Assembly: GCA_030039575.1 (NCBI GenBank)
Contig: JASHVH010000537.1
Coordinates: 1 to 6,433, forward strand
From: Acidimicrobiales bacterium
Lineage (GTDB): Bacteria > Actinomycetota > Acidimicrobiia > Acidimicrobiales > Palsa-688
Reading direction: 5' to 3'
Length of the DNA stretch: 6,433 nucleotides
Under the pieces are notes generated by a model. It was not told the origin of the DNA and did not search any database. It was given only the letters and a program-made list of their open reading frames with translations. Below are positions 1 to 6,307 of the stretch, piece after piece (the stretch's first letter is position 1; each line of letters begins with the position of its first letter). The position numbers and the translations under genes were made by a program.

Positions 1-6
1 TAAAAG

Positions 7-35
7 TTGGTGCTCTGAGCTCCGGGCCGTACAGT
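7..35 (+). promoter_or_regulatory. Candidate sigma-70-type promoter
   Basis: A TTGGTG hexamer at 7-12 and a TACAGT hexamer at 30-35 are separated by 17 bases, the optimal spacing for a housekeeping sigma factor. TACAGT fits the loose actinobacterial -10 pattern TAnnnT; the -35 matches only its first three bases. A transcript starting near 42 would carry the ribosome binding site at 48-58 and then the SDR gene. GTTGGT at 6-11 and ACCAAC at 40-45 form an inverted repeat bracketing this element, which could be an operator. This is inferred from pattern only; short matches of this kind occur by chance. Confidence 0.28.
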
Positions 36-47
36 TCATACCAACCC

Positions 48-58
48 AAGGGAGAAGG
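48..58 (+). promoter_or_regulatory. Shine-Dalgarno sequence before the relic ORF
   Basis: The purine-rich run aagggagaagg sits two bases before the ATG at 61 and contains AGGGAG and GAAGG cores. It is the best ribosome binding site in the left part of the window. It precedes a reading frame of only 19 codons, which supports the view that a full-length gene once began at 61. The SDR start at 233 has no comparable site. Confidence 0.5.
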
Positions 59-60
59 CA

Positions 61-155
61 ATGGAGTTTTCGGTCGAGTTTGAGGTCAGCCTCCGGAGAG
101 GGCTCTTGAGATGGAGATGACCGTCATCCCGCTTCAGCCCCACCCGGACGACCCG
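61..155 (+). pseudogene. Collapsed muconolactone delta-isomerase-like gene
   Basis: From ATG 61 the frame reads MEFSVEFEVSL and then stops at 118-120. This resembles the N-terminus of small (about 90-residue) muconolactone-isomerase-like proteins. In another frame, from 111, MEMTVIPLQPHPDDP resembles the C-terminal end of the same family, which commonly finishes in a TPLxPHPNDP-type tail. About 65 residues between the two ends are missing, so this is probably an internal deletion with a frame change. The second frame stays open to TGA at 234-236 (41 codons from ATG 111). That stop overlaps the SDR start, so translation of the relic may still feed ribosomes to the SDR. The family match is from memory; the reading frames and stops are directly visible. 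Alternatively these are two meaningless leader ORFs. Confidence 0.42.
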
Positions 156-232
156 GTCGTATTGTCGCCACCCTTCGAGTGCCCGGGACCAGTCCTCGCC
201 GCGGGTGTTGTTCACGACGCCTGTCGGGCCCG

Positions 233-949
233 ATGAGCGCTCCTGAGGGCCAGAAGGTGGCCATAATCACGGGCGCGTCCAAAGGCATCGGCGCCGGGCT
301 CGTCGCAGGGTTTCGTAAGTTGGGGTATGCCGTCATAGGTACCTCCCTATCGATCCCTCCGTCGGATGAGCCGGATTACGTCACCGTTCCAGGCGACATT
401 GCCGACCCCGAGACAGCCCAGCGTGTGGTCGACCTGGCTCTCGACCGGTATGGGCGCGTCGACAGCCTGGTCAACGACGCTGGGATCTATATCGGCAAGG
501 CGTTCACGGACTACACAGTGCATGATTTTTCCGCTATAACCGCGGTAAACCTGGCCGGTTTCTTCCACATCACCCAGCGCGCCATCCGCCAGATGGTCAC
601 CCAAGGCACGGGTCACGTCGTCAACATCAGCACCAGCCTCGTCGACCAGGCCGACAGCAGCCGTCCCGCGGCGCTGGCGGCCCTCACCAAGGGCGGCCTG
701 GCCGCGGCGGCTCGCTCGCTTGCTATCGAGTACGCCTCACGCGGCGTACGGGTCAACGCCGTTTCCCTCGGGGTCATTAGGACCACTATGAACGACGCTG
801 CCGCGTACGCCAGGCTGGCCAGCGTTCACCCGCTTGGACGAGTGGGCGAAATAAGCGACGTCGTGGACGGGATCCTGTACCTCGAGCGGGCCACGTTCGT
901 CACGGGCGAGATCTTGCACATCGATGGTGGTCAGTCCGCAGGGCACTAG
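233..949 (+). CDS. SDR-family oxidoreductase lacking the catalytic Tyr
   Basis: A 238-residue classical short-chain dehydrogenase/reductase, predicted cytosolic, the usual length for the family. The cofactor motif TGASKGIG is at residues 13-20, NDAG (normally NNAG) at 81-84, the structural Asn at 106 and the Ser region NISTS at 131-135. The C-terminal segment HIDGGQSAGH (229-238) is typical of one conserved SDR subgroup. The active-site Lys is K153, but the position four residues before it, normally Tyr of YxxxK, is Ala149; the PG motif after NAVS is LG (179-180). Ordinary Tyr-dependent carbonyl reduction is therefore doubtful, and the substrate is unknown. ATG 233 is chosen because TGASKGIG then falls at the usual distance; a GTG at 179 would add 18 residues unlike the family. 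The start overlaps the stop of the preceding relic frame as ATGA, which suggests translational coupling. Confidence 0.9.
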   Translation: MSAPEGQKVAIITGASKGIGAGLVAGFRKLGYAVIGTSLSIPPSDEPDYVTVPGDIADPETAQRVVDLALDRYGRVDSLVNDAGIYIGKAFTDYTVHDFSAITAVNLAGFFHITQRAIRQMVTQGTGHVVNISTSLVDQADSSRPAALAALTKGGLAAAARSLAIEYASRGVRVNAVSLGVIRTTMNDAAAYARLASVHPLGRVGEISDVVDGILYLERATFVTGEILHIDGGQSAGH

Positions 950-951
950 CG

Positions 952-1170
952 ATGACCCGCACAGCGCCGTCCCGCGTGCGTCCCGATGCCAAGCTCGTCG
1001 CCCTCGACACGGCCACGGGCGCCGTTACCTATCAGCCCCAGTTGCCCACCTCCCCAAACCGACGATCGCCATCGCCGCAAACACCGTGTTCGTCCCGGCA
1101 GGCGGGGGCCCGGGGAGTGTCACTTGGCGGGAACCCGCAGCTCAGGGCGTACTCGGCGACTTGGGACTTG
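952..1170 (+). pseudogene. Frameshifted C-terminal relic of a PQQ-like beta-propeller protein
   Basis: Two bases after the SDR stop, the frame from ATG 952 reads KLVALDTATGAVTYQPQLP (from about 991), a good match to the blade motif of PQQ-type beta-propellers (xLxALDxxTGxxxW). From about 1050 the resemblance moves to another frame, with PKPTIAIAANTVFVPAGGG. It then returns to the first frame with GGNPQLRAYSA near 1127-1159, which resembles the last strand of such proteins (PQLVAY). The order is right for a C-terminus, but the text is split over two frames with missing segments, so the gene appears broken. The C-rich run near 1050 could be one frameshift site. An 80-codon frame, 952-1194, remains formally open and might be expressed. 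The family assignment is by motif memory only. Confidence 0.42.
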
Positions 1171-1215
1171 GAGCACCACAAGGGAGGCGCCTGAAATCAC
1201 CCGGGACGGGCCACA

Positions 1216-2895
1216 ATGGCGGTCATGCCGCCGCCCATCATCCTTACCGTCGACGACGACCCTGAAGTGTCCCGCGCTCTTGCCCGCGACCTGCGCCAGA
1301 AGTACGGGGAGGAGTACCGCATCAGACGGGCCGAGTCCGGGCCCGAGGCCCTGGAGGCGCTGAAAGAGCTGAAGGTCCGTGACGACACGGTGGCCCTGCT
1401 GCTGGCGGACCACCGTATGCCGGGGATGACCGGGGTCGAGTTCTTGGAACGGTCTCGGCCGTTTTACCCAAAAGCCCGGCGCGTCCTGCTTACGGCTTAC
1501 GCCGATACCGACGCCGCCATCGCCGCCATCAACGAGGCCGATGTGCAGTACTACCTACTGAAGCCGTGGGACCCACCCGGAGAGAAGCTCTACCCGGTCC
1601 TCGACGACCTGTTGGAAGACTGGAAAATGCTGGACCGTCTCAAGTCGGAGGAACGCACCCGGGTTGTCGGCCACCGCTGGTCGGCTCCTTCCCATGAAGT
1701 GAAGGACTTCCTCACCCGTAACCAGGTGCCGTTCAAATGGCTCGAACTCGAACGAGACGGGGAGGCGGCCACCCTGTTGGCCGCGAGCGGTGGGGACGCT
1801 GACCACTTGCCCCTCGTTATCACCGACACCGGCCAAACTTTGTACGCTCCATCAACGGCCGAAGTCGCCGCCGCGTTCGGCCTTACGTCGACACCGGCCC
1901 TTCCTTTCTACGACCTCATCGTGATCGGGGGTGGGCCCGCTGGGCTGGGGGCAGCCGTGTACGGCGCTTCCGAGGGACTGCGCACAGTGCTGGTAGAGCG
2001 GGAAGCACCCGGCGGCCAAGCAGGGCAGAGTTCCCGGATCGAGAACTACCTGGGGTTCCCGAGCGGCGTCAGTGGCGGAGAGCTGGCGCGGCGGGCTTCG
2101 ACCCAAGCTCGCCGGTTCGGCGCAGAAATGTTGCTCACTTCGGACGTCTCGAACCTGGAGGTGTGCGGGCCGGCCCGGGTGGTCGGTCTGGCTAATGGCA
2201 GTCAGCTGTCGGCGCACGCGGTCGTCCTCGCCACCGGTGTGGCTTACCGCCGCTTGGCCGTCCCGGGCATCGACGACTTCACGGGGAGCGGCGTCTACTA
2301 CGGTGCCACCGCGACCGAGGCTCAGTCGTGCGCCGGCGACGACGTCTATATAGTCGGTGGGGCTAATTCGGCAGGCCAAGCGGCGGTTTTCTTTTCCCGC
2401 TTCGCCGGTCGAGTCACCCTCATGGTCCGGGGCCACAACCTCGAGCATTCGATGTCCCAGTACCTGATCGAACAGATCCGACGACTGCCCAATGTGGACG
2501 TGCGGACATGTAGCGAGGTCATCGGTGCCAGCGGGAGCGACCACCTGGAGCGCTTGAGGATCGCCAACCGGGAAGCCGGTACCGAGGAGGAGGTGGAAGC
2601 CTCGTGGCTGTTCGTGTTTATCGGCGCTGCTCCTTACACCGACTGGCTCGGCAAAGAGGTCCTCCGGGACGAAAATGGTTTCGTGATGACAGGACCGGAC
2701 CTGTTGACAGACGGGCAACTCCCCGCCGATTGGCCGCTCGAACGCCAACCCTACTACCTCGAGACAAGCGTCCCGGGGGTCTTTGCAGCGGGCGACGTGC
2801 GGTGCCAGTCCGTGAAGCGCGTGGCCTCCGCCGTTGGGGAAGGCGCGATGGCGGTAACCCTCGTCCACCGGTACCTGGGGGGGGAGCAGCTATGA
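1216..2895 (+). CDS. Receiver / glutaredoxin-like / thioredoxin-reductase-like flavoprotein fusion
   Basis: A 559-residue soluble three-part protein. Residues 8-135 are a response-regulator receiver: acidic D13-D15, phosphoacceptor D65 in LADHRMPGMTG, T93, and K116 in LLKPWD. Residues about 150-225 look like a glutaredoxin-fold domain in which the CxxC position reads SAPS (156-159). Residues 232-559 are a thioredoxin-reductase-type FAD/NAD(P)H oxidoreductase: GGGPAG (238-243) for FAD, ENYLGFP (276-282), GGANSAGQAA (381-390) for NAD(P)H, and GVFAAGDVR (521-529) for the flavin. The redox CxxC of thioredoxin reductase is replaced by GATA (363-366). Databases tend to label this architecture 'fused response regulator/thioredoxin-disulfide reductase', but no dithiol site remains. 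An in-frame TGA at 1192 limits the start to ATG 1216 or ATG 1225; no strong ribosome site is close. It is cotranscribed with the kinase that follows and is probably phosphorylated by it. The physiological electron acceptor is unknown. Confidence 0.93.
   Translation: MAVMPPPIILTVDDDPEVSRALARDLRQKYGEEYRIRRAESGPEALEALKELKVRDDTVALLLADHRMPGMTGVEFLERSRPFYPKARRVLLTAYADTDAAIAAINEADVQYYLLKPWDPPGEKLYPVLDDLLEDWKMLDRLKSEERTRVVGHRWSAPSHEVKDFLTRNQVPFKWLELERDGEAATLLAASGGDADHLPLVITDTGQTLYAPSTAEVAAAFGLTSTPALPFYDLIVIGGGPAGLGAAVYGASEGLRTVLVEREAPGGQAGQSSRIENYLGFPSGVSGGELARRASTQARRFGAEMLLTSDVSNLEVCGPARVVGLANGSQLSAHAVVLATGVAYRRLAVPGIDDFTGSGVYYGATATEAQSCAGDDVYIVGGANSAGQAAVFFSRFAGRVTLMVRGHNLEHSMSQYLIEQIRRLPNVDVRTCSEVIGASGSDHLERLRIANREAGTEEEVEASWLFVFIGAAPYTDWLGKEVLRDENGFVMTGPDLLTDGQLPADWPLERQPYYLETSVPGVFAAGDVRCQSVKRVASAVGEGAMAVTLVHRYLGGEQL
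2883..2895 (+). promoter_or_regulatory. Ribosome binding site and ATGA coupling junction
   Basis: GGAG at 2883-2886, within a run of eight G residues (2878-2884 and neighbours), lies five bases before the ATG at 2892. The ATG overlaps the TGA stop of the flavoprotein (2893-2895) as ATGA. This sets the kinase start and indicates translational coupling, hence roughly matched amounts of the two partners. The same frame is open upstream to 2604, but the codons before 2892 only shadow the flavoprotein. Confidence 0.8.
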
Positions 2896-4310
2896 GCGGA
2901 GTCACGGCTTCAAAAACAGAGCTGAAAGGCTGTTTTCTGTTTGAGGCCCTCACTGAGGAGCAACTGGACTGGTTGGTCCAGCACGGCACGGTCGAAAGCT
3001 ACGGCCCAGGTACCAATGTGTACAACCAGAACGACCCGGCTGAGTACTTCTATGTACTGCTGGAGGGCGAGATCCAGTTGGTGAAGCGGATGGACGGCGC
3101 GGACATTGTATTGACTACCGCCAACCAGGCCGGTGCGTACGCAGGCGCGACGCGGGCGTTCATCGGTTCCTCCGCCGCCCAGGCTTATAGCTCCAGCCTG
3201 AGGACAGTGACAACCACTCGGTTGTTCAAGCTGCGGGCCGATGATTTCGCCTACCTGCTGAAGACATGGTTCCCAATGGCGGTGCACTTGCTGGACGGCC
3301 TGTTCCTCGGTTTGAGCAACGCCGAGGCCCTTTCGAGCCAGCGCGACAAGTTGACGGCACTTGGTGCCCTCTCAGCGGGGCTGGCGCACGAGTTGAACAA
3401 CCCCGCCGCCGCCGAGGTGCGCGCTGCGGAGGCGCTGGGGGCGCGGCTCCAGGAGGCCCGCCGGGTCATCTTCAGCGTGGCCCCCGAGCTCAGCGAAACC
3501 TCGTTCTCGGGTCTCATGCAGCTACTGGGCGAGGCGATCGAGCGGGCGCGGTCGGCTCCCGCTTTGTCGACGCTGGAGGCCGGGGACCTGGAAGACGAGC
3601 TGGGTGCACGCCTCCGGCAAGCCGGGGTCGAGAACCCGTGGGAAGTGGCGGCCACCCTGGCGTCCGCCGGGCTCGACGAGACCTGGTTGGAGAGTGTGCT
3701 CGAATGCTCCGGGGAGGCGGCGCCCCAGACGGTTCGGTGGTTGTCGCTCAGTGTCGACATAGACAGTCTCGTCACCGAGATCCGCAGCTCGGCGGGGCGC
3801 ATTTCTGAGCTGGTCGGGGCGATGAAGAGCTATAGCCACCTGGACAAGGGGGTGTTCGAAGAGGTCGACGTCCATGACGGGCTGAACAGCACCCTGGTCA
3901 TGTTCTCGTACAAGTTCAAGAAGGGCATCAAGCTCGTCAAAGACTACGACCGCTCCTTGCCCAAGATCTCCGCGCAAGCAGGTGAGCTCAATCAGGTATG
4001 GACCAACATAATCGCCAACGCCATCGAAGCGATGGACGGCGAAGGAACGCTAACGATAACCACGAGCCGCGACGGTGATTGCGTAGTTGTCGATATTGGG
4101 GACACCGGCCCGGGGATACCGGTGTCGATACAACGCCGGATTTTTGAACCGTTCTTCACGACTAAGGACGTCGGCCAGGGAACGGGCCTGGGCCTGGACA
4201 TCAGCTACCGGATAGTGGCGCGGCACCACCACGGCGATATCCGCGTCGATTCGAGGCCGGGTGACACCCGGTTCCAGGTGCGGCTGCCCATCCGGCAACC
4301 ATCTGCATAA
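2892..4310 (+). CDS. Cytosolic sensor histidine kinase with cNMP-binding-like domain
   Basis: 472 residues with no signal peptide or membrane segment. Residues about 11-125 form a CRP/cNMP-binding-like beta-roll ([14 protein letters not shown], 53-66). Its phosphate-binding cassette is degenerate: GAYAGA (81-86) has Ala86 where Glu is usual, and AYSSSLRTV (98-106) has Tyr99 where Arg is usual. The H-box is [10 protein letters not shown] (162-171), with phosphoacceptor H166. The second dimerisation helix (about 292-318, [19 protein letters not shown]) comes only after a mostly helical insert of about 100 residues. The ATPase domain has the N-box [10 protein letters not shown] (372-381), G1 [10 protein letters not shown] (401-410), F-box FEPFFTTK (418-425) and G2 [11 protein letters not shown] (428-438), so catalysis should be intact. 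The likely partner is the receiver of the adjoining flavoprotein, to which the gene is coupled by a 4-base overlap. The ligand is unknown; this family may bind something other than cAMP or cGMP. Confidence 0.93.
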   Translation: MSGVTASKTELKGCFLFEALTEEQLDWLVQHGTVESYGPGTNVYNQNDPAEYFYVLLEGEIQLVKRMDGADIVLTTANQAGAYAGATRAFIGSSAAQAYSSSLRTVTTTRLFKLRADDFAYLLKTWFPMAVHLLDGLFLGLSNAEALSSQRDKLTALGALSAGLAHELNNPAAAEVRAAEALGARLQEARRVIFSVAPELSETSFSGLMQLLGEAIERARSAPALSTLEAGDLEDELGARLRQAGVENPWEVAATLASAGLDETWLESVLECSGEAAPQTVRWLSLSVDIDSLVTEIRSSAGRISELVGAMKSYSHLDKGVFEEVDVHDGLNSTLVMFSYKFKKGIKLVKDYDRSLPKISAQAGELNQVWTNIIANAIEAMDGEGTLTITTSRDGDCVVVDIGDTGPGIPVSIQRRIFEPFFTTKDVGQGTGLGLDISYRIVARHHHGDIRVDSRPGDTRFQVRLPIRQPSA

Positions 4311-4390
4311 ATACCTCGACGACAACGAAGAACCCCCACCGCTGCCAGATTAGAGCTACCTGCACCTCTTCTTACGCAGGGCCCGCCAGC
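4311..4390. other. Convergent intergenic spacer without a clear terminator
   Basis: Eighty bases separate the stops of the converging kinase and transporter genes. I see no GC-rich hairpin followed by a T-run on either strand. The only notable structure is the left arm of the inverted repeat at 4383-4452, which straddles the transporter stop codon. Termination may be Rho-dependent, or may rely on that stem. Confidence 0.6.
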
Positions 4391-4452
4391 CTAGACGGGT
4401 GCCGGAGCAGCCTCGCCGGTCTGACCTGCGCGCCTGACAATTAGGCTGGCGG
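4383..4452. repeat. 11-bp perfect inverted repeat across the transporter stop codon
   Basis: CCGCCAGCCTA at 4383-4393 is the exact reverse complement of TAGGCTGGCGG at 4442-4452, with a 48-base loop. The left arm contains the transporter stop (minus-strand TAG, 4391-4393); the right arm encodes part of its last membrane segment and the basic residues after it. In the transporter mRNA this would form a GC-rich stem at the very end of the coding region. There is no T-run after it on the minus strand, so it is not a standard intrinsic terminator. It may act as a 3'-end stabiliser or roadblock, or be chance in GC-rich DNA. Confidence 0.55.
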
Positions 4453-6307
4453 CGGCGGCGAGCAGGACGACAAAGGCTATGGCCCCGATGGCCCACGCCA
4501 GTTTGGGGCCTGGGAAGGCGGGGTTGGCGGGTTCCGGCACTGTGGTGACCTGGTGGACGCCACTCACGGCGACCACATGCCACCCAGTGCCCGACCTGTG
4601 CAACGTGAGCGTGCCCGCCAGCGCCGGCGGTGCCGGCGGGTGGGAAGGGCGGACAACGGTGAAGGGAACACTGGCCGTCCGTCCGGCTACCACGCTCTGG
4701 CCGACGACGATGCGGGTAAATGCCTCCTCTCCGGTGGTGCCAGGAGCGATCAGAACCCGAGCCAGCGGGGGCGGGCCTAGTTTGGCGGCCTCGCTGAGCG
4801 AAGCCTGACGGCCGCTCGAGGCGGTGGACCCGGCCACGTCGTACAGCCAGTCCTGGGCCGCGCCCGAAGGCCGGTGCTGGCCGGTGCCCACGGTCAAGAC
4901 GATCCCGAAGGCTGCCCCTAACAGCAGCACGACGGCGCTCAGCCCGATGGCGAAGGACCGCCGCAGCCTGGCGTACTGTGCTGCCGCAACGTTGGCCGGC
5001 ACCCGGGCCCCAGGCAGTTCGGCACTTGGAGCGGCCGCGACCTCGAGCTCCACCCCTCGGGTTTCGGGCATGTAGCGCCATATGAGGAAAGCCGCTGGCA
5101 GAGCTACGAGCATGAGCAGGCTGAGGGTGTTGCCGATGTTGCCGACGGCGCCGTGGTACGGGTCTCCCAGGACCCCGACCATGGCCGGGCCGAGGGCGGA
5201 GCCCACCACCGCGAACCAGTTGCGCACCCAGGAAGACGCTTCGGCCCGGATGCGCGTCGGGAACAATTCGGTGGCATAGGCCGACAGCACCGGGCCGACA
5301 CCGAGCCCAAAGAAAACGGCCACGGCGAGCAGCAGCGGGCTGGCCAGGCCGCGACCGCTCTGGAACAAGGCGATCCCGGAGGCAACGGTGCACACGATGT
5401 AAATGACCCCGGTGGGGCGCCGCCCGATCCTGTCCATCAAACGCCCGCAGCTGTAGTAACCGAACAGCCCGGCACCGTAAGCAAAAATCACATAGGTAGC
5501 AACATCTCCGGTGCTCAGGCCCCGTTGACGTTCGGCGTAGTACGCCCACCAGGCCACTGCTGCCGAAGTTGGCAGCGTCTGCAGGAGGGATACCAGCCCG
5601 ACGAGAACCAGCCGTCCACGATATTGGGGGAGCCAGGGCTCGAGCAGAGGCACTCTGGGGGCGCTTATCCCCTCGGCCCGCCGGCGCTGCTCGTCTAAGA
5701 ACCGGGGCGTCTCGGGCAGCCGCCATCGGCCGATGGCCACTACCACCAATGGAAGGAGCCCGACGAGGTAGAACAGTCGCCAGCCAAGGGCAGTGTCCTG
5801 GAGGCCTGCGTCCAGCAGGATGGCGACAACAACCGCGCCCAGCGGGCCGAACGTGAGCAGCACGCCGAGGGCACGTCCCCGGCGCTCCTTGGGGAAGACC
5901 TCCACCAACATCGTGACCGCAATGCCGAACTCCGCCCCGATGAAGACTTGCGCCCCGAACTGCAAAATGGCGAAGGACGACAGGTCCCATGCTGCGGCCG
6001 TGGCGGCCGTGAAAGCGGTGTAACCCAGGATCGTCACCAACAACAGAGGCCTGCGACCGACCCGGTCGGCCTGGCGGATGACGAAAAACGCTACGAACTG
6101 GCCTAGCGCAATCGGGATGTGGGCGACCCCAAGAGCGGTGACACTGGCGTGGAAGCTGTCCTGGATTTGAGGCAGCAACAGAGAAACGACCTGGGCGTCG
6201 TAGCCGTCGAAAAAGGCAGCCGACGCCAAGAGGGCAAGGACGAGCGCCAGGGACGGCTGTCCCACCCCCGCTCGACGCAGCCGGCGCCCGGGCACTTTAG
6301 GTGTCAC
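4391..6307 (-). CDS. MFS transporter with extra C-terminal extracytoplasmic module
   Basis: A 638-residue membrane protein. The first about 420 residues are a standard 12-helix major facilitator of the sugar-porter/metabolite:H+ symporter type. Helix 1 carries FFDGYDAQVV (32-41) with two Asp residues. Motif A, DRVGRRP, is at 81-87 and its repeat, DRIGRRP, at 292-298; LPETPRFL is at 197-204, ELFPTRIRA at 347-355 and PETRGVELE at 414-422. Family members usually end about 20-40 residues later; this one adds about 200. Helix 13 (about 452-474, after RLRR) is followed by an extracytoplasmic segment (475-602) and helix 14 (603-624), then IVRRAG. Positive charges on both cytoplasmic sides agree with this topology. 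The substrate cannot be told. The start is GTG at 6307, with GTG at 6295 (residue 5) as an alternative; neither has a convincing ribosome site. The gene converges on the kinase and shows no operon link to it. Confidence 0.9.
   Translation of the reverse strand: MTPKVPGRRLRRAGVGQPSLALVLALLASAAFFDGYDAQVVSLLLPQIQDSFHASVTALGVAHIPIALGQFVAFFVIRQADRVGRRPLLLVTILGYTAFTAATAAAWDLSSFAILQFGAQVFIGAEFGIAVTMLVEVFPKERRGRALGVLLTFGPLGAVVVAILLDAGLQDTALGWRLFYLVGLLPLVVVAIGRWRLPETPRFLDEQRRRAEGISAPRVPLLEPWLPQYRGRLVLVGLVSLLQTLPTSAAVAWWAYYAERQRGLSTGDVATYVIFAYGAGLFGYYSCGRLMDRIGRRPTGVIYIVCTVASGIALFQSGRGLASPLLLAVAVFFGLGVGPVLSAYATELFPTRIRAEASSWVRNWFAVVGSALGPAMVGVLGDPYHGAVGNIGNTLSLLMLVALPAAFLIWRYMPETRGVELEVAAAPSAELPGARVPANVAAAQYARLRRSFAIGLSAVVLLLGAAFGIVLTVGTGQHRPSGAAQDWLYDVAGSTASSGRQASLSEAAKLGPPPLARVLIAPGTTGEEAFTRIVVGQSVVAGRTASVPFTVVRPSHPPAPPALAGTLTLHRSGTGWHVVAVSGVHQVTTVPEPANPAFPGPKLAWAIGAIAFVVLLAAAASLIVRRAGQTGEAAPAPV

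Noticed and set aside
179..232. GTG 179 as the SDR start
   Set aside because: The added 18 residues (Cys- and Arg-rich) are unlike SDR N-termini and have no ribosome site; ATG 233 places the cofactor motif correctly.
1852..2868. Long open frame (338 codons) antisense to the flavoprotein gene
   Set aside because: It mirrors the codon bias of a GC-rich gene on the opposite strand, shows no family motifs and lies wholly within a confidently identified gene.
2604..2891. Upstream extension of the kinase frame by 96 codons
   Set aside because: The extension is Arg- and Pro-rich shadow of the flavoprotein. The ATG at 2892 has a good ribosome site and gives the expected N-terminus of the cNMP-like domain.
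3266..3808. 180-codon plus-strand frame inside the kinase
   Set aside because: Low-complexity Gly/Arg-rich text in a second frame of a clear kinase gene; no motif.
4356..5990. 544-codon minus-strand frame overlapping the transporter
   Set aside because: The product is rich in Arg, Gly and His with no membrane segments or motifs. The transporter frame carries all the family motifs, so this is a shadow.
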